Shown: positions 1 to 7,643, numbered from the stretch's first letter. The stretch: DNA of 22,442 bases from Akkermansiaceae bacterium UBA6138 (GCA_002422425.1 DIVG01000090.1:3496-25937); one strand, 5' to 3'. Translations and numbers: made by a program. Notes: generated from the letters alone by a model not told the origin.

Positions 1-243
1 GCTCCGGCGGGGGACCCAATGTTCGCGAAGGCCGTCGCCGAAGTCCAGACGGCGGCGAACGAGGCGGCCAAGCGGGCGGCCCAGGCAAAAGCGGATTTCG
101 ACGCGGCGATCAAGACGGTCGACGAGGCAACCAAGCGTGCCGAGGCTCTGAAGGCGAGCTCGGAAAAAGCCGCTGCCGTTGCCACCGAGACCAAGGCCGC
201 TCTCGATCAACTCCAGAAAGCCGTCGAGACGAGCAAGAAATGA
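1..243 (+). CDS. 3' end of an alanine-rich coiled-coil protein (partial)
   Basis: The frame is open from the first base of the window and stops with TGA at 241-243, so this is probably the C-terminus of a larger gene; the internal ATG at 19 is unlikely to be the true start. The visible 80 residues are almost purely Ala, Lys, Glu, Asp and Thr with heptad-like spacing, which predicts a long amphipathic helix or coiled coil. No catalytic motif is seen. In Verrucomicrobia and Planctomycetes, large exported proteins with cytochrome or WD40 domains often end in such Ala/Lys-rich helices, but that parentage is a guess. A clear intrinsic terminator follows 26 bases after the stop, so this is the last gene of its transcript. 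Confidence 0.6.
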   Translation, partial: APAGDPMFAKAVAEVQTAANEAAKRAAQAKADFDAAIKTVDEATKRAEALKASSEKAAAVATETKAALDQLQKAVETSKK

Positions 244-268
244 TGGCTGACGCGCCAGTCGGTTTTCA

Positions 269-300
269 AAAAAGCCGGGGTCGATGATCCCGGTTTTTTT
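269..300 (+). terminator. Rho-independent terminator after the partial gene
   Basis: The stem CCGGG (275-279) pairs with CCCGG (289-293). It extends inward by G-T and T-A pairs around loop 282-286 and outward by an A-tract (269-273) facing a T-tract (294-300). It lies directly downstream of the TGA at 241-243 in the right orientation. Confidence 0.85.
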
Positions 301-370
301 GTTTTAGCCGGGGTCTGCGAATCCGAGGTCGGGCGGGCGAGGTAGCTTGCGCGTAAGTTCCGGGTTCTCC

Positions 371-448
371 GGTAGGGAAGCACCGCCGGGGCGTCCGCCG
401 CGATGTTTAACCCTCAAACGGCGGACGGTTCTGCGAACCGTCCCTACC
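371..448. repeat. REP-like nested inverted-repeat element
   Basis: Outer arms GGTAGGGA (371-378) and TCCCTACC (441-448) are perfect inverted repeats. Inside are CGTCCGCCG (392-400) with CGGCGGACG (419-427), and a hairpin GGACGGTTC (423-431) with GAACCGTCC (435-443) and a 3-base loop. The last two overlap, so alternative folds are possible. The layout fits a non-autonomous REP or MITE-like intergenic element. No second full copy is seen in the window. The rest of the 281-base gap (244-524) holds only the terminator at 269-300 and nothing else recognised. Confidence 0.5.
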
Positions 449-524
449 GCGCTTTGCGTCGAAGATGGCCGTCCCTCATTTCATTCCAGAACATGACCTC
501 AATCCCGAGCCGCTCTCGAACCAC

Positions 525-971
525 TCACCGGTTCGCAACGCTCTGCCGCATGCGATCGACGCTGCTGGAAAGGGCCTCAAGATGCTCGCGGGTGAGGCGT
601 AGCGTTTGATTGAGCTCATTGAGCGCCTCGCGGGCATTGCTGGCATGAAGATGATGTTGGTCCTTCGATTCACCCCCGAAAGGGACGACGTTCATCACCC
701 CCTCATCCAGCGCATTTTCATCGATGCCGCCTTCGAAAGGACGCATCGCATTTTCGAGCCTGCTCTGGATTCGCACGACACGCTCCGAGATCTGGTGCTT
801 CAGTTCCTCCGCGTGACTCACGAGCTTTACCTCAAGATTCGCGAGGCGGGACTCGATCATCGCCACGCGCTCTTCCTCACTCGCAGGTGTCCCGTCCGCT
901 CGCCGCGGAGTTCGCGCGACATCTGTCACTTGCCTTGCCTCGGATGCGGAAGAAAATGGTACGCGAATCAT
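525..971 (-). CDS. Hypothetical small coiled-coil protein, 148 aa
   Basis: Minus-strand gene starting at the ATG in 969-971 and stopping at 525-527. The family is not recognised. Residues about 30-75 and 110-145 are rich in Glu, Leu, Arg and Gln with heptad-like spacing, suggesting two helical coiled-coil segments joined by a Gly/Asp-rich linker. There is no signal peptide or membrane segment, so it is probably cytoplasmic. The codon pattern (G or C at third positions) and the divergent AT-rich spacer to pfp support a real gene. The overlapping plus-strand frame at 606-1013 has no such features. Expression is probably controlled from the 972-1064 spacer, where a dyad element lies 22 bases upstream of the start codon. 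Confidence 0.6.
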   Translation of the reverse strand: MIRVPFSSASEARQVTDVARTPRRADGTPASEEERVAMIESRLANLEVKLVSHAEELKHQISERVVRIQSRLENAMRPFEGGIDENALDEGVMNVVPFGGESKDQHHLHASNAREALNELNQTLRLTREHLEALSSSVDRMRQSVANR

Positions 972-992
972 CAGATAAAACGGATTTTTCGG

Positions 993-1044
993 AATTTACT
1001 AAAAAATTCATAAATATCAATATTTAAAACATCTTTAGTAAATT
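993..1044. promoter_or_regulatory. AT-rich nested dyad, candidate operator between divergent genes
   Basis: Perfect 11-base arms AATTTACTAAA (993-1003) and TTTAGTAAATT (1034-1044) flank an inner palindrome TAAATAT-CA-ATATTTA (1011-1026). Both dyads share the same centre (1018.5). The site lies between a minus-strand gene (start at 971) and pfp (start at 1136) in a markedly AT-rich spacer. This is the arrangement expected of an operator serving divergent promoters; the regulator is unknown. A cruciform-forming or plain promoter sequence is the alternative. Confidence 0.5.
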
Positions 1045-1064
1045 TCAGCGTCCGCCGGGCTGGC

Positions 1065-1092
1065 TTGACATCGCCTCGATCCATCGGAAAAT
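1065..1092 (+). promoter_or_regulatory. Candidate sigma70 promoter for pfp
   Basis: A consensus -35 TTGACA (1065-1070) is followed after 16 bases by GAAAAT (1087-1092), a 4/6 match to the -10 box. The transcript would start near 1099, which favours the ATG at 1136 over the in-frame ATG at 1091 as the pfp start. Confidence 0.35.
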
Positions 1093-1135
1093 GCGGCCGA
1101 GGAATCCCTATTTACCAAGTTCCCGACCAGATCTG

Positions 1136-2350
1136 ATGAGAATTGCTTTTTTGACCGCCGGGGGAATTGCTCCCTGCCTTTCCGCTTCTATTGGAGGCCT
1201 GATTGAACAGTACAACACCCTCGCCCCGGAAGCGGACCTGATGGGCTACCTCAACGGCTATCAGGGACTTCTTCTGGGAAATTCCTACCACTTCCCCAGA
1301 CAGGTTCGGGAAAACGCTGCGATCTTCTACAATTTCGGTGGCAGCCCGATCGGGAACAGCCGGGTGAAATTGACCAACGTCGAGGACTGCACGAAACGCG
1401 GCCTCGTCAAGCCGGGTGAAGACCCCCTCAAAGTCGCGGCCGAGCGGCTCCAGGCGGACAAAGTCGATATCCTCCACACGATCGGCGGAGACGATACCAA
1501 TACGACGGCGGCTGATCTTGCCAGGTATCTCCACGACCACGGCTACAACCTCACGGTTGTCGGACTGCCCAAGACGATCGATAACGACGTGTATCCCATC
1601 AAGCAAACTCTCGGAGCCTGGACTGCGGCGCACCAGAGCGCACGCTTTTTCCGAAACGTCGCCAACGAGAACACCACCAGTGCCCGCCAGCTCATCATAC
1701 ACGAGGTCATGGGGCGCCACTGCGGCTGGCTCACGGCCCGCGCCGCCTACGATTATCATGAGAGCCTGCATCAGTATGACTGGCTCCCCGATGCGCTCCT
1801 CCACCAGCTGCGATGGGACGTCGATGCTGTCTGGGTTCCCGAGATGGAGATCGATATGGAAGAGGAAATCGAACGCCTCAATGCGAAGATGGACGAACAC
1901 GACAGTGTGAATATTTTCCTCAGCGAAGGTGCCGGGCTCGACAACATTATCACTGAAATGAAAGCGAAGGGACAGGAACCTGCCAAAGATGCCTTTGGTC
2001 ACTACCGTCTCGATTCCGTCAACGTCGGTCAGTGGTTCGCAGGCCAGCTCAAGGAAAAACTCGGGGCCGAGAAATTCCTCGTGCAGAAAAGCGGTTACTT
2101 CGCCCGAAGCGCCGCCCCCAACGCGGACGATCTTGAACTTATCAAAGCCAGCTGTGCCCAAGCGGCGAAGTCCGCTCTTGAGGGGGTTAGCGGTGTCGCC
2201 GGTCTTGATGAGGAAAACGGCGATATCATGAGCACGATCGCCTTTCCCCGTATCAAGGGCGGCAAGCCCTTCGACATCGACGAGAGCTGGTTCACGAATC
2301 TCCTTGTCGAGATCGGCCAACCAAAAGGCCGGCGTATCGAAGCACATTGA
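1136..2350 (+). CDS. pfp: Pyrophosphate-dependent 6-phosphofructokinase, 404 aa
   Basis: Cytoplasmic enzyme that reversibly phosphorylates fructose 6-phosphate to fructose 1,6-bisphosphate using PPi instead of ATP (EC 2.7.1.90). The N-terminus shows the phosphate-binding TAGGIAPCL stretch (residues 8-16). GGDDT (117-121) carries the second Asp that in this family replaces the Gly of ATP enzymes and blocks ATP binding. PKTIDND (145-151) has the Lys typical of PPi users plus the catalytic TID. MGRHCGW (192-198) is the substrate-binding motif. Length fits the family. An in-frame ATG at 1091 would add 15 unconserved residues and sits on the predicted promoter, so 1136 was chosen; neither start has a strong ribosome-binding site. 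The next gene, pyruvate phosphate dikinase, also uses PPi, pointing to PPi-linked glycolysis. Confidence 0.93.
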   Translation: MRIAFLTAGGIAPCLSASIGGLIEQYNTLAPEADLMGYLNGYQGLLLGNSYHFPRQVRENAAIFYNFGGSPIGNSRVKLTNVEDCTKRGLVKPGEDPLKVAAERLQADKVDILHTIGGDDTNTTAADLARYLHDHGYNLTVVGLPKTIDNDVYPIKQTLGAWTAAHQSARFFRNVANENTTSARQLIIHEVMGRHCGWLTARAAYDYHESLHQYDWLPDALLHQLRWDVDAVWVPEMEIDMEEEIERLNAKMDEHDSVNIFLSEGAGLDNIITEMKAKGQEPAKDAFGHYRLDSVNVGQWFAGQLKEKLGAEKFLVQKSGYFARSAAPNADDLELIKASCAQAAKSALEGVSGVAGLDEENGDIMSTIAFPRIKGGKPFDIDESWFTNLLVEIGQPKGRRIEAH

Positions 2351-2423
2351 CCGGTCGCCGGAAACAGCGCAAACGCTTTGCCGCGTTGACTCGAAGGCGA
2401 CGGCGAGAACGATACTGGAGTCC

Positions 2424-2496
2424 CCTCCCCCGTCCGGAGCGAAGCGTTCGGGCGAGTCAGATGGGCGGGGGTGAGGTCTTGAGGAATCAATTCCTC
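2424..2496. repeat. Two inverted repeats in the pfp-ppdK spacer
   Basis: The 334-base gap 2351-2684 has no convincing gene. It holds an imperfect hairpin, CCTC-CCCCG (2424-2432) with CGGGG-GT-GAGG (2466-2476, two bulged bases), and a short perfect palindrome GAGGAAT-CA-ATTCCTC (2481-2496). Neither is followed by a T-run, so they are not standard terminators. They may be a REP-like element, a factor-dependent end for pfp, or leader structure. The frame that extends ppdK upstream through here is rich in Arg and Ser and looks non-coding. Confidence 0.35.
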
Positions 2497-2519
2497 CAAC
2501 ACTGCCGTCGCTAAGCCAT

Positions 2520-2547
2520 TTGACACTTCGGCTGCGGCGGTTACAGT
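2520..2547 (+). promoter_or_regulatory. Candidate promoter for ppdK
   Basis: The -35 TTGACA (2520-2525) is followed after 16 bases by TACAGT (2542-2547), a 4/6 match to the -10 box. This would leave a leader of about 130 bases before the ppdK ATG at 2685. Prediction rests on hexamers only. Confidence 0.3.
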
Positions 2548-2684
2548 TGCGCCGCCTCAGCGTCGAGGCTGTTTCTTGCCGTCTTGCCCCGCAGAGTTTC
2601 AGCCTGTCCCGCTTTTCGCCGGACCGCGTCTGCCACCTCTTCCCACGTTTTCTACAACTCAACATCGGATTATCCCAACGAGCT

Positions 2685-5477
2685 ATGCCCACAACAAAAC
2701 CCGCGAAAAAAACCGCCTCGAAATCAGGCAACAAGAAGGCACCTGCAGGTGCGGAAAAACTCGTCTATTTCTTCGGCGGCAAACATGCTGACGGAGACGG
2801 CAGGATGAAACCGCTCCTGGGCGGTAAAGGCGCCAATCTCGCCGAGATGTCCCTCATTGGTCTCCCCGTGCCCGCCGGGATGACAATCACGACCGAGGTT
2901 TGCAACTACTACTACGCGAACGGTCTCAAGTGGCCCTCCACGCTCCAGAAGCAGATCGAGGAGAACATCGCCAAGATCGAAAAGGTCATGGGCAAAAAGT
3001 TCGGGGACCTCGAGAACCCGCTTCTTCTTTCGGTCCGCTCCGGCGCGCGCGATTCCATGCCCGGCATGATGGACACGATTTTGAACCTCGGCATCAACGA
3101 CGCCGTGGCCGAGTCACTCGCCAAAAAGACCGGCAACCCCACCTTTGCCTGGGATAGCTACCGCCGCTTCCTCCAGATGTTCGGCGAAGTCGTCATGGGC
3201 GTCGAGCAGCACGCTCACGAACATCACGATCCCTTCGAAGTGATTCTCGACACGGCCAAAGCGATGCGCGGAGTAAAAAACGACTCCGACATGAATCTTG
3301 AGGAGCTGAAATTCGTTGTCGCCGGGTTCAAGGCCCTCATCAAAGATCGCACCGGTAAGGACTTCCCCGAAGATCCCATGGAGCAGCTTGTCGGCTCCGT
3401 AAATGCCGTTTTCAACTCCTGGCAGAACGACCGCGCCAAGGTTTATCGTCAGAAATACGGTATCCCCGCCGAGTGGGGCACCGCCGTGAACGTGCAGGCG
3501 ATGGTCTTCGGTAATACCGGCAAAAAGTCGGGGACCGGTGTGGCCTTCACCCGCGATCCCGCGACCGGTGAGAACGTCTTCTACGGCGAATACCTCATCG
3601 ATGCCCAGGGCGAAGATGTCGTCGCCGGCGTGCGCACCCCGAAGCAGGTCCGCGACCTCGCCAAAGACCTCCCGAACTCCCACAAAGAGCTCCTCAACGT
3701 CCGCTCGATTCTAGAGAAACACTTCCGCGACGTGCAGGACATCGAGTTCACCATCGAAGATGGTAAGCTCTGGATGCTGCAGACCCGCACCGGCAAGCGC
3801 ACCGGTTTCGCCGCCGTGAACATCGCCATCGACATGGTGAGAGAGAAGCTCATCACCAAAGAAGAGGCGATCCTCCGCATTCCCGCCGATGATCTTAGCC
3901 ACCTCCTCGCCCCCATCTTCGATGCGGCTGATGAGAAAAAGGCAAAGAAAATGGGCTCGGGTCTCCCGGCCGGTCCCGGCGCCGCTTCGGGCAAGATCTA
4001 TTTCTCGGCGGAAGACGCCGTCGCCGCTCAGGCGCGCGGTGAAAAGGTCATGCTCGTCCGCATGGCCACGTCACCGGAAGACCTTCGCGGCATGATCGCC
4101 GCCGAGGGCATTCTCACGACCGAGGGCGGTGCTTCGTCCCACGCGGCCCTCGTGGCCCGTCAGATGGGCAAGATCTGTGTCTGTGGTGCCCACAGCATGA
4201 CAATCGACTACGGGAAGAAGACGCTCTCCGGAAACGGGATCACTCTCAAGCAGGGTGACTTCCTTTCCCTCAACGGCTTCGTCGGCAACGTCTACGCCGG
4301 AGAGATCAAGTCCTCCCCGTCCCAGGTCATCCAAGGCCTCATCGAAGGCAAAGCCGCCGCGAAGAAGTCTGACACTTACAAAAAGTTCGTCGAGCTCATG
4401 GAGTGGACCGACAAGTATCGCAAGCTCGGTGTCCGCACCAACTCCGATACCCCCGGTCAGGTTCGCCAGGCGATCCTCTTTGGCGGCGAAGGCATCGGTC
4501 TGACCCGCTCCGAGCACATGTTCTTCGAAGGCAACCGCATCGACGCTGTCCGCGAAATGATTCTCGCCGACGACGACGCCGGACGCGCCAAGGCCCTGGT
4601 GAAAATCAAAGCCTTCCAGAAGAAGGACTTTATCGGGATCTTCGAAGCTCTCGAAGGCCGCCCCGCCACGATCCGCCTTCTTGATCCTCCGCTTCACGAG
4701 TTCATCGGCACGATGGACGCCGATCAGATCAAGGACCTTTCCGCGAAAATCGGCATGTCGGCTCCGGACATCAAGAAGCGGATCCACTCGCTCCACGAAG
4801 AGAACCCCATGCTCGGTCACCGCGGTTGCCGTCTCGGCATCAGCTACCCGGCCGTTACTGCCGCACAGGTTGAGGCCATCCTCGAAGCGGCGGCCGAAGT
4901 GCAGGCCAAGGGCATCAAGGTGCTCCCCGAGATCATGGTTCCCCTCGTCGCTTACGCCCGTGAGCTTGAGCTCCAAAAGCAGGTCATCGACGCCGCCGCC
5001 GAAGGGGTGCGTCAGAAGTATGGCCTAAAGAAAAGTGAACTCAAGTACACCGTCGGCACCATGATCGAGATCCCGCGCGCCGCGATCACCGCTGACAAAG
5101 TGGCAGAGCACGCCGAGTTCTTCTCTTTCGGAACGAACGACCTTACCCAGACCGGTCTAGGCCTCAGCCGCGATGACTCGTCCTCCTTCCTCCCCACCTA
5201 TCAGGATGCGGAGATCATGAACACCAACCCCTTCGCCAGCCTCGATCAGGATGGTGTCGGCCAGCTGGTCAAGATGGGAGTCGAGCGCGGCCGCGCCACC
5301 AAGCCGAAACTCAAGATCGGTATCTGCGGTGAACATGGCGGTGATCCGGAGTCCGTGAAGTTCTTCCACCGCACCGGACTCGATTACGTTTCCTGCTCAC
5401 CCTTCCGTATCCCGATCGCCCGCCTCGCCGCCGCCCAGGCAGCGCTTGAGGAAAAAGGGGTGGCGAAGAAGAAGTAA
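2685..5477 (+). CDS. ppdK: Pyruvate, phosphate dikinase, 930 aa
   Basis: Interconverts PEP + AMP + PPi with pyruvate + ATP + Pi in the cytoplasm (EC 2.7.9.1). After a Lys-rich N-terminal tail of about 22 residues comes the nucleotide-binding domain with GGKGANLAEM and the RSGARDSMPGMMDT stretch. The swivelling domain carries the phosphorylated His486 in GGASSHAALVAR; canonical enzymes read GGMTSHAA, so the Thr that plant regulators phosphorylate is Ser here. The C-terminal PEP/pyruvate barrel has GTNDLTQ and the catalytic Cys881 in ICGEHGGDP. Length matches the family (about 870-900 aa) plus the tail. The ATG at 2685 was chosen because upstream in-frame codons look non-coding. With pfp just upstream, it would let PPi replace ATP at two glycolytic steps, or run towards gluconeogenesis. 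Confidence 0.96.
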   Translation: MPTTKPAKKTASKSGNKKAPAGAEKLVYFFGGKHADGDGRMKPLLGGKGANLAEMSLIGLPVPAGMTITTEVCNYYYANGLKWPSTLQKQIEENIAKIEKVMGKKFGDLENPLLLSVRSGARDSMPGMMDTILNLGINDAVAESLAKKTGNPTFAWDSYRRFLQMFGEVVMGVEQHAHEHHDPFEVILDTAKAMRGVKNDSDMNLEELKFVVAGFKALIKDRTGKDFPEDPMEQLVGSVNAVFNSWQNDRAKVYRQKYGIPAEWGTAVNVQAMVFGNTGKKSGTGVAFTRDPATGENVFYGEYLIDAQGEDVVAGVRTPKQVRDLAKDLPNSHKELLNVRSILEKHFRDVQDIEFTIEDGKLWMLQTRTGKRTGFAAVNIAIDMVREKLITKEEAILRIPADDLSHLLAPIFDAADEKKAKKMGSGLPAGPGAASGKIYFSAEDAVAAQARGEKVMLVRMATSPEDLRGMIAAEGILTTEGGASSHAALVARQMGKICVCGAHSMTIDYGKKTLSGNGITLKQGDFLSLNGFVGNVYAGEIKSSPSQVIQGLIEGKAAAKKSDTYKKFVELMEWTDKYRKLGVRTNSDTPGQVRQAILFGGEGIGLTRSEHMFFEGNRIDAVREMILADDDAGRAKALVKIKAFQKKDFIGIFEALEGRPATIRLLDPPLHEFIGTMDADQIKDLSAKIGMSAPDIKKRIHSLHEENPMLGHRGCRLGISYPAVTAAQVEAILEAAAEVQAKGIKVLPEIMVPLVAYARELELQKQVIDAAAEGVRQKYGLKKSELKYTVGTMIEIPRAAITADKVAEHAEFFSFGTNDLTQTGLGLSRDDSSSFLPTYQDAEIMNTNPFASLDQDGVGQLVKMGVERGRATKPKLKIGICGEHGGDPESVKFFHRTGLDYVSCSPFRIPIARLAAAQAALEEKGVAKKK

Positions 5478-5515
5478 TCGTCTTCCGTGAGCGTCCTCGT
5501 GACGTTTGATTTCCG

Positions 5516-5547
5516 AAAAGGCGGTCTCGCAGGGGACCGCCTTTTTT
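5516..5547 (+). terminator. Rho-independent terminator of ppdK
   Basis: The stem GGCGGTC (5520-5526) pairs with GACCGCC (5535-5541). It is followed by six T (5542-5547) and preceded by AAAA (5516-5519), 38 bases after the ppdK stop. Confidence 0.9.
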
Positions 5548-5613
5548 GTGCTTTTCCCGAGGAGCGGAATCGGTTGACTACCCCTTCCCCACTCCCGACA
5601 CTCTTCGTTCTCC

Positions 5614-6324
5614 ATGGCCGCGCTTTCCCTTCCCCCCGACTACCCGCGCATCCGGCAAGTTGGCAGTTTTGACGAGCTGATTTCGACCCCTTTTGGTGAC
5701 GGAGTCAACGCGCTCTGCTGGCCTCGCACGCTGCCGGGAGACTTTGGCGAAGTCGTCCGGCATCTCTCGCTCGACGACGATCTCACCACCCTCGATGAAG
5801 AAATGCTTCTCGCCCTTCCTCTCGGCGAAGGCGGAAAACCGGCTATCGCGATTCTCATCGAAGATCTTCGTCGTCTCCGCGATTGCGAACTCGATCCCGT
5901 TCTGAACGCGATCACCGCCTACCCGCGCGACGAGCCCCCCGGGGCGATCCCCGTCGACGTCTACTCGTTCCACGCCGACAGTGCTCCGGTCGCGGCAGAG
6001 ACCTGGCTTTGCACCTACCACGGAGCCCCTAGCGAAGGCCTCCGCAATGACGAGGCCGTGCGGCGTATCGACCTGCCCGGAATGCGGGAGATTCTGCTCG
6101 CCGAGTATGGCGACGCGGACGACGAGGGCTTTACCGGCTATCTCGCTGAGCAGTGCTACGACCTCCACTACGCTCCCCTTCGCTTCGCAGAGCCCTTCAG
6201 CTTCGGAATCGGCCACCTCTGGCGCATCGCCGTCGATTACCCCGGCAGTCCCGTTCCGCCCTGCCTCCACCGGGCACCGGAGACCCGTCCGGGAGATTCG
6301 GTGAGACTGCTCCTCATTTCGTGA
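5614..6324 (+). CDS. DUF1826-like protein, 236 aa
   Basis: Probably cytoplasmic, with no signal peptide or membrane helix. The central YSFHADSAP (117-125) with H120 and D122, the following CTYHGAPSEGL segment, and the C-terminal CLHRAP (H219) recall DUF1826 proteins. In those, an HxD pair and a late HRxP motif suggest a cupin-like metal-binding fold. That assignment is from memory of the motif pattern and is tentative; the biochemical role of the family is not established. The start at 5614 follows ppdK's terminator by 66 bases, with TTGACT at 5574-5579 as a weak possible -35. The stop lies 11 bases before the pseudouridine synthase start, so the two are likely co-transcribed. Some relatives occur near metal-homeostasis GTPases, but none is visible here. 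Confidence 0.7.
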   Translation: MAALSLPPDYPRIRQVGSFDELISTPFGDGVNALCWPRTLPGDFGEVVRHLSLDDDLTTLDEEMLLALPLGEGGKPAIAILIEDLRRLRDCELDPVLNAITAYPRDEPPGAIPVDVYSFHADSAPVAAETWLCTYHGAPSEGLRNDEAVRRIDLPGMREILLAEYGDADDEGFTGYLAEQCYDLHYAPLRFAEPFSFGIGHLWRIAVDYPGSPVPPCLHRAPETRPGDSVRLLLIS

Positions 6325-6335
6325 AATCCCCTCCG

Positions 6336-7067
6336 ATGAAGCTTGAAGATTTCATCTCCAGACGTCTCCGGTTGGGACGTCGCTCGTCCCGCGCTCTGAT
6401 CCTCGACGGCAAAGTCACACATGGGGGCGCGGTGACCGGCGACCATCGTCGCGAGGTCAACCGCTTCGACGAAGTCAGTGTCGCCGGAGAGATCATCCAA
6501 CGGTCCCTACCCCGGCTTTACCTGATGTTGCACAAGCCGGCCGGCGTCCTCAGCGCCACGAGCGATCGCGAGCACCGCACCGTCCTCGACCTCATTGATC
6601 ACCCTGACAAAGCGACCCTCCATCTTGCCGGACGTCTCGACCGCAGCTCCACCGGACTCATCCTGCTGAGCAATGACGGGGAATGGTCCGAATCCCTCAC
6701 CCTTCCCGGCCGGAAGGTGGAAAAAAGTTACCTCGTCGAGACCGACCGTCCCGTCCCGCCCGAGGCCGTGGCCCGTTTTTCCGAAGGGTTCCATTTTCCG
6801 ACCGAGGGCATCACCACGCTCCCCGCCCGGCTTGAGATCCTTGCACCCGACCGGGCCCGCGTCACTCTGCTTGAGGGTCGTTATCACCAGATCAAGCGGA
6901 TGTTTCACCGCCTTGATGGCATAAGACTGCGCTCCCTCCATCGCGAGCGTATCGGGCCGCTCACCCTGCCGGTCGATCTGCCGCCCGGGCAATGGAGACC
7001 GCTCACCGCCGCGGAACTCGACGCCTTAACCGCGCCGCAAGCCCCACTGTCTTCCGGAATCGATTGA
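6336..7067 (+). CDS. rsuA: RsuA-family 16S rRNA pseudouridine synthase, 243 aa
   Basis: Isomerises a uridine in rRNA to pseudouridine. An N-terminal S4 RNA-binding domain (about residues 1-55) precedes the catalytic domain. LMLHKPAGV (63-71) and the AGRLDRSSTGLILLSNDG motif hold catalytic Asp102. The late YHQIKRMF motif is typical of the RsuA/RluB/RluE/RluF group. The family is secure. The target (U516 in E. coli RsuA) is inferred from resemblance and could be 23S rRNA instead. The ATG at 6336 was chosen because the frame upstream overlaps the previous gene in a Pro/Arg-rich shadow. It lies 11 bases after the DUF1826-like gene, suggesting one transcript. Confidence 0.9.
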   Translation: MKLEDFISRRLRLGRRSSRALILDGKVTHGGAVTGDHRREVNRFDEVSVAGEIIQRSLPRLYLMLHKPAGVLSATSDREHRTVLDLIDHPDKATLHLAGRLDRSSTGLILLSNDGEWSESLTLPGRKVEKSYLVETDRPVPPEAVARFSEGFHFPTEGITTLPARLEILAPDRARVTLLEGRYHQIKRMFHRLDGIRLRSLHRERIGPLTLPVDLPPGQWRPLTAAELDALTAPQAPLSSGID

Positions 7068-7110
7068 CGAGCCATTCTTCTGTCTTAACCGTATCCCAAC
7101 CCAACCAACC

Positions 7111-7482
7111 ATGAAAAACCTCACCTTCATCTGCTCCGCTCTTCTCATCCTCACCGGCCTCATCGGCTACTTTGCCTGGGAGGCAATCGGCGCGACGAAA
7201 CAATCATTCACTTCGCTGATCCCGACATTCGTTGGCGTCCTCATGCTCATCGGCGGGGTTATCGCGCTGAAAAAGAACATGCTGGGCATGCACATCGCCG
7301 TGACCTTTTCCCTCCTCGGCACCTTGGCAGGACCAGTTCGCCTCGTCCCCGGCTTCATCAAGGGCACAGTCGACTTTGCCGACGCCGCTCCCAAACTTAT
7401 CTTCGTGATGACGGTGATCTGCCTCTTTTTCACGGTGATGGCGGTGCGCTCGTTTATCGCCGCACGACGCGCCCGCGGCTGA
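7111..7482 (+). CDS. Small integral membrane protein, 123 aa, TMEM14-like layout
   Basis: Four hydrophobic segments are visible at about residues 5-24, 34-53, 61-79 and 91-114, separated by short polar loops, and the protein ends in a positively charged tail (AARRARG). Size and four-helix layout resemble the TMEM14 family (PF03647) of small bacterial and eukaryotic membrane proteins, but no diagnostic residue was found and the function is unknown. It starts 43 bases after rsuA and is followed by a hairpin with a short T-run, so it may end the 5614-7482 transcript or be transcribed alone. Confidence 0.72.
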   Translation: MKNLTFICSALLILTGLIGYFAWEAIGATKQSFTSLIPTFVGVLMLIGGVIALKKNMLGMHIAVTFSLLGTLAGPVRLVPGFIKGTVDFADAAPKLIFVMTVICLFFTVMAVRSFIAARRARG

Positions 7483-7509
7483 TTGCCTTTCCTTGCCAAA
7501 ATTTACCGG

Positions 7510-7555
7510 CGGCTCGCCGGGAATCGGGTTCTCAACCGGTTCCGCGAGCCGTTTT
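7510..7555 (+). terminator. Probable terminator after the membrane protein gene
   Basis: CGGCTCGC (7510-7517) pairs with GCGAGCCG (7544-7551), continued by GGAA (7520-7523) with TTCC (7540-7543) after a two-base bulge. Four T follow (7552-7555). The stem is strong but the T-run is short. It insulates the Fur-controlled receptor gene downstream. Confidence 0.55.
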
Positions 7556-7591
7556 GATTACCCCGTTAAAAAGGCGATTTTTCTTCTTGAT

Positions 7592-7610
7592 ATTGGGAAC
7601 GATTCTCATT
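7592..7610 (+). promoter_or_regulatory. Fur-box-like operator of the receptor gene
   Basis: The 19-mer ATTGGGAACGATTCTCATT contains TGGGAA-CGA-TTCTCA, a dyad with one mismatch, and resembles Fur sites with GAGAATGATTCTC cores. It matches the second box at 10164-10182 in 16 of 19 positions. A weak promoter could overlap it (TTGGGA at 7593-7598, TATGAC at 7616-7621, 17-base spacer). It sits 34 bases upstream of the receptor's ATG, as expected for iron repression. Confidence 0.72.
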
Positions 7611-7643
7611 AAAGGTATGACAGGTTTTTACCGCTTACCTCCT

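Noticed and set aside
606..1013. Plus-strand frame of 135 codons opposite the small coiled-coil gene
   Set aside because: The opposite strand reads as a plausible coiled-coil protein with a divergent spacer; this frame is rich in His, Arg and Cys, with no pattern.
1112..2734. Long open frame (540 codons) on the minus strand across pfp
   Set aside because: Pure antisense of a gene with clear PPi-PFK motifs; its translation shows no family motifs and arises from GC-rich codon bias.
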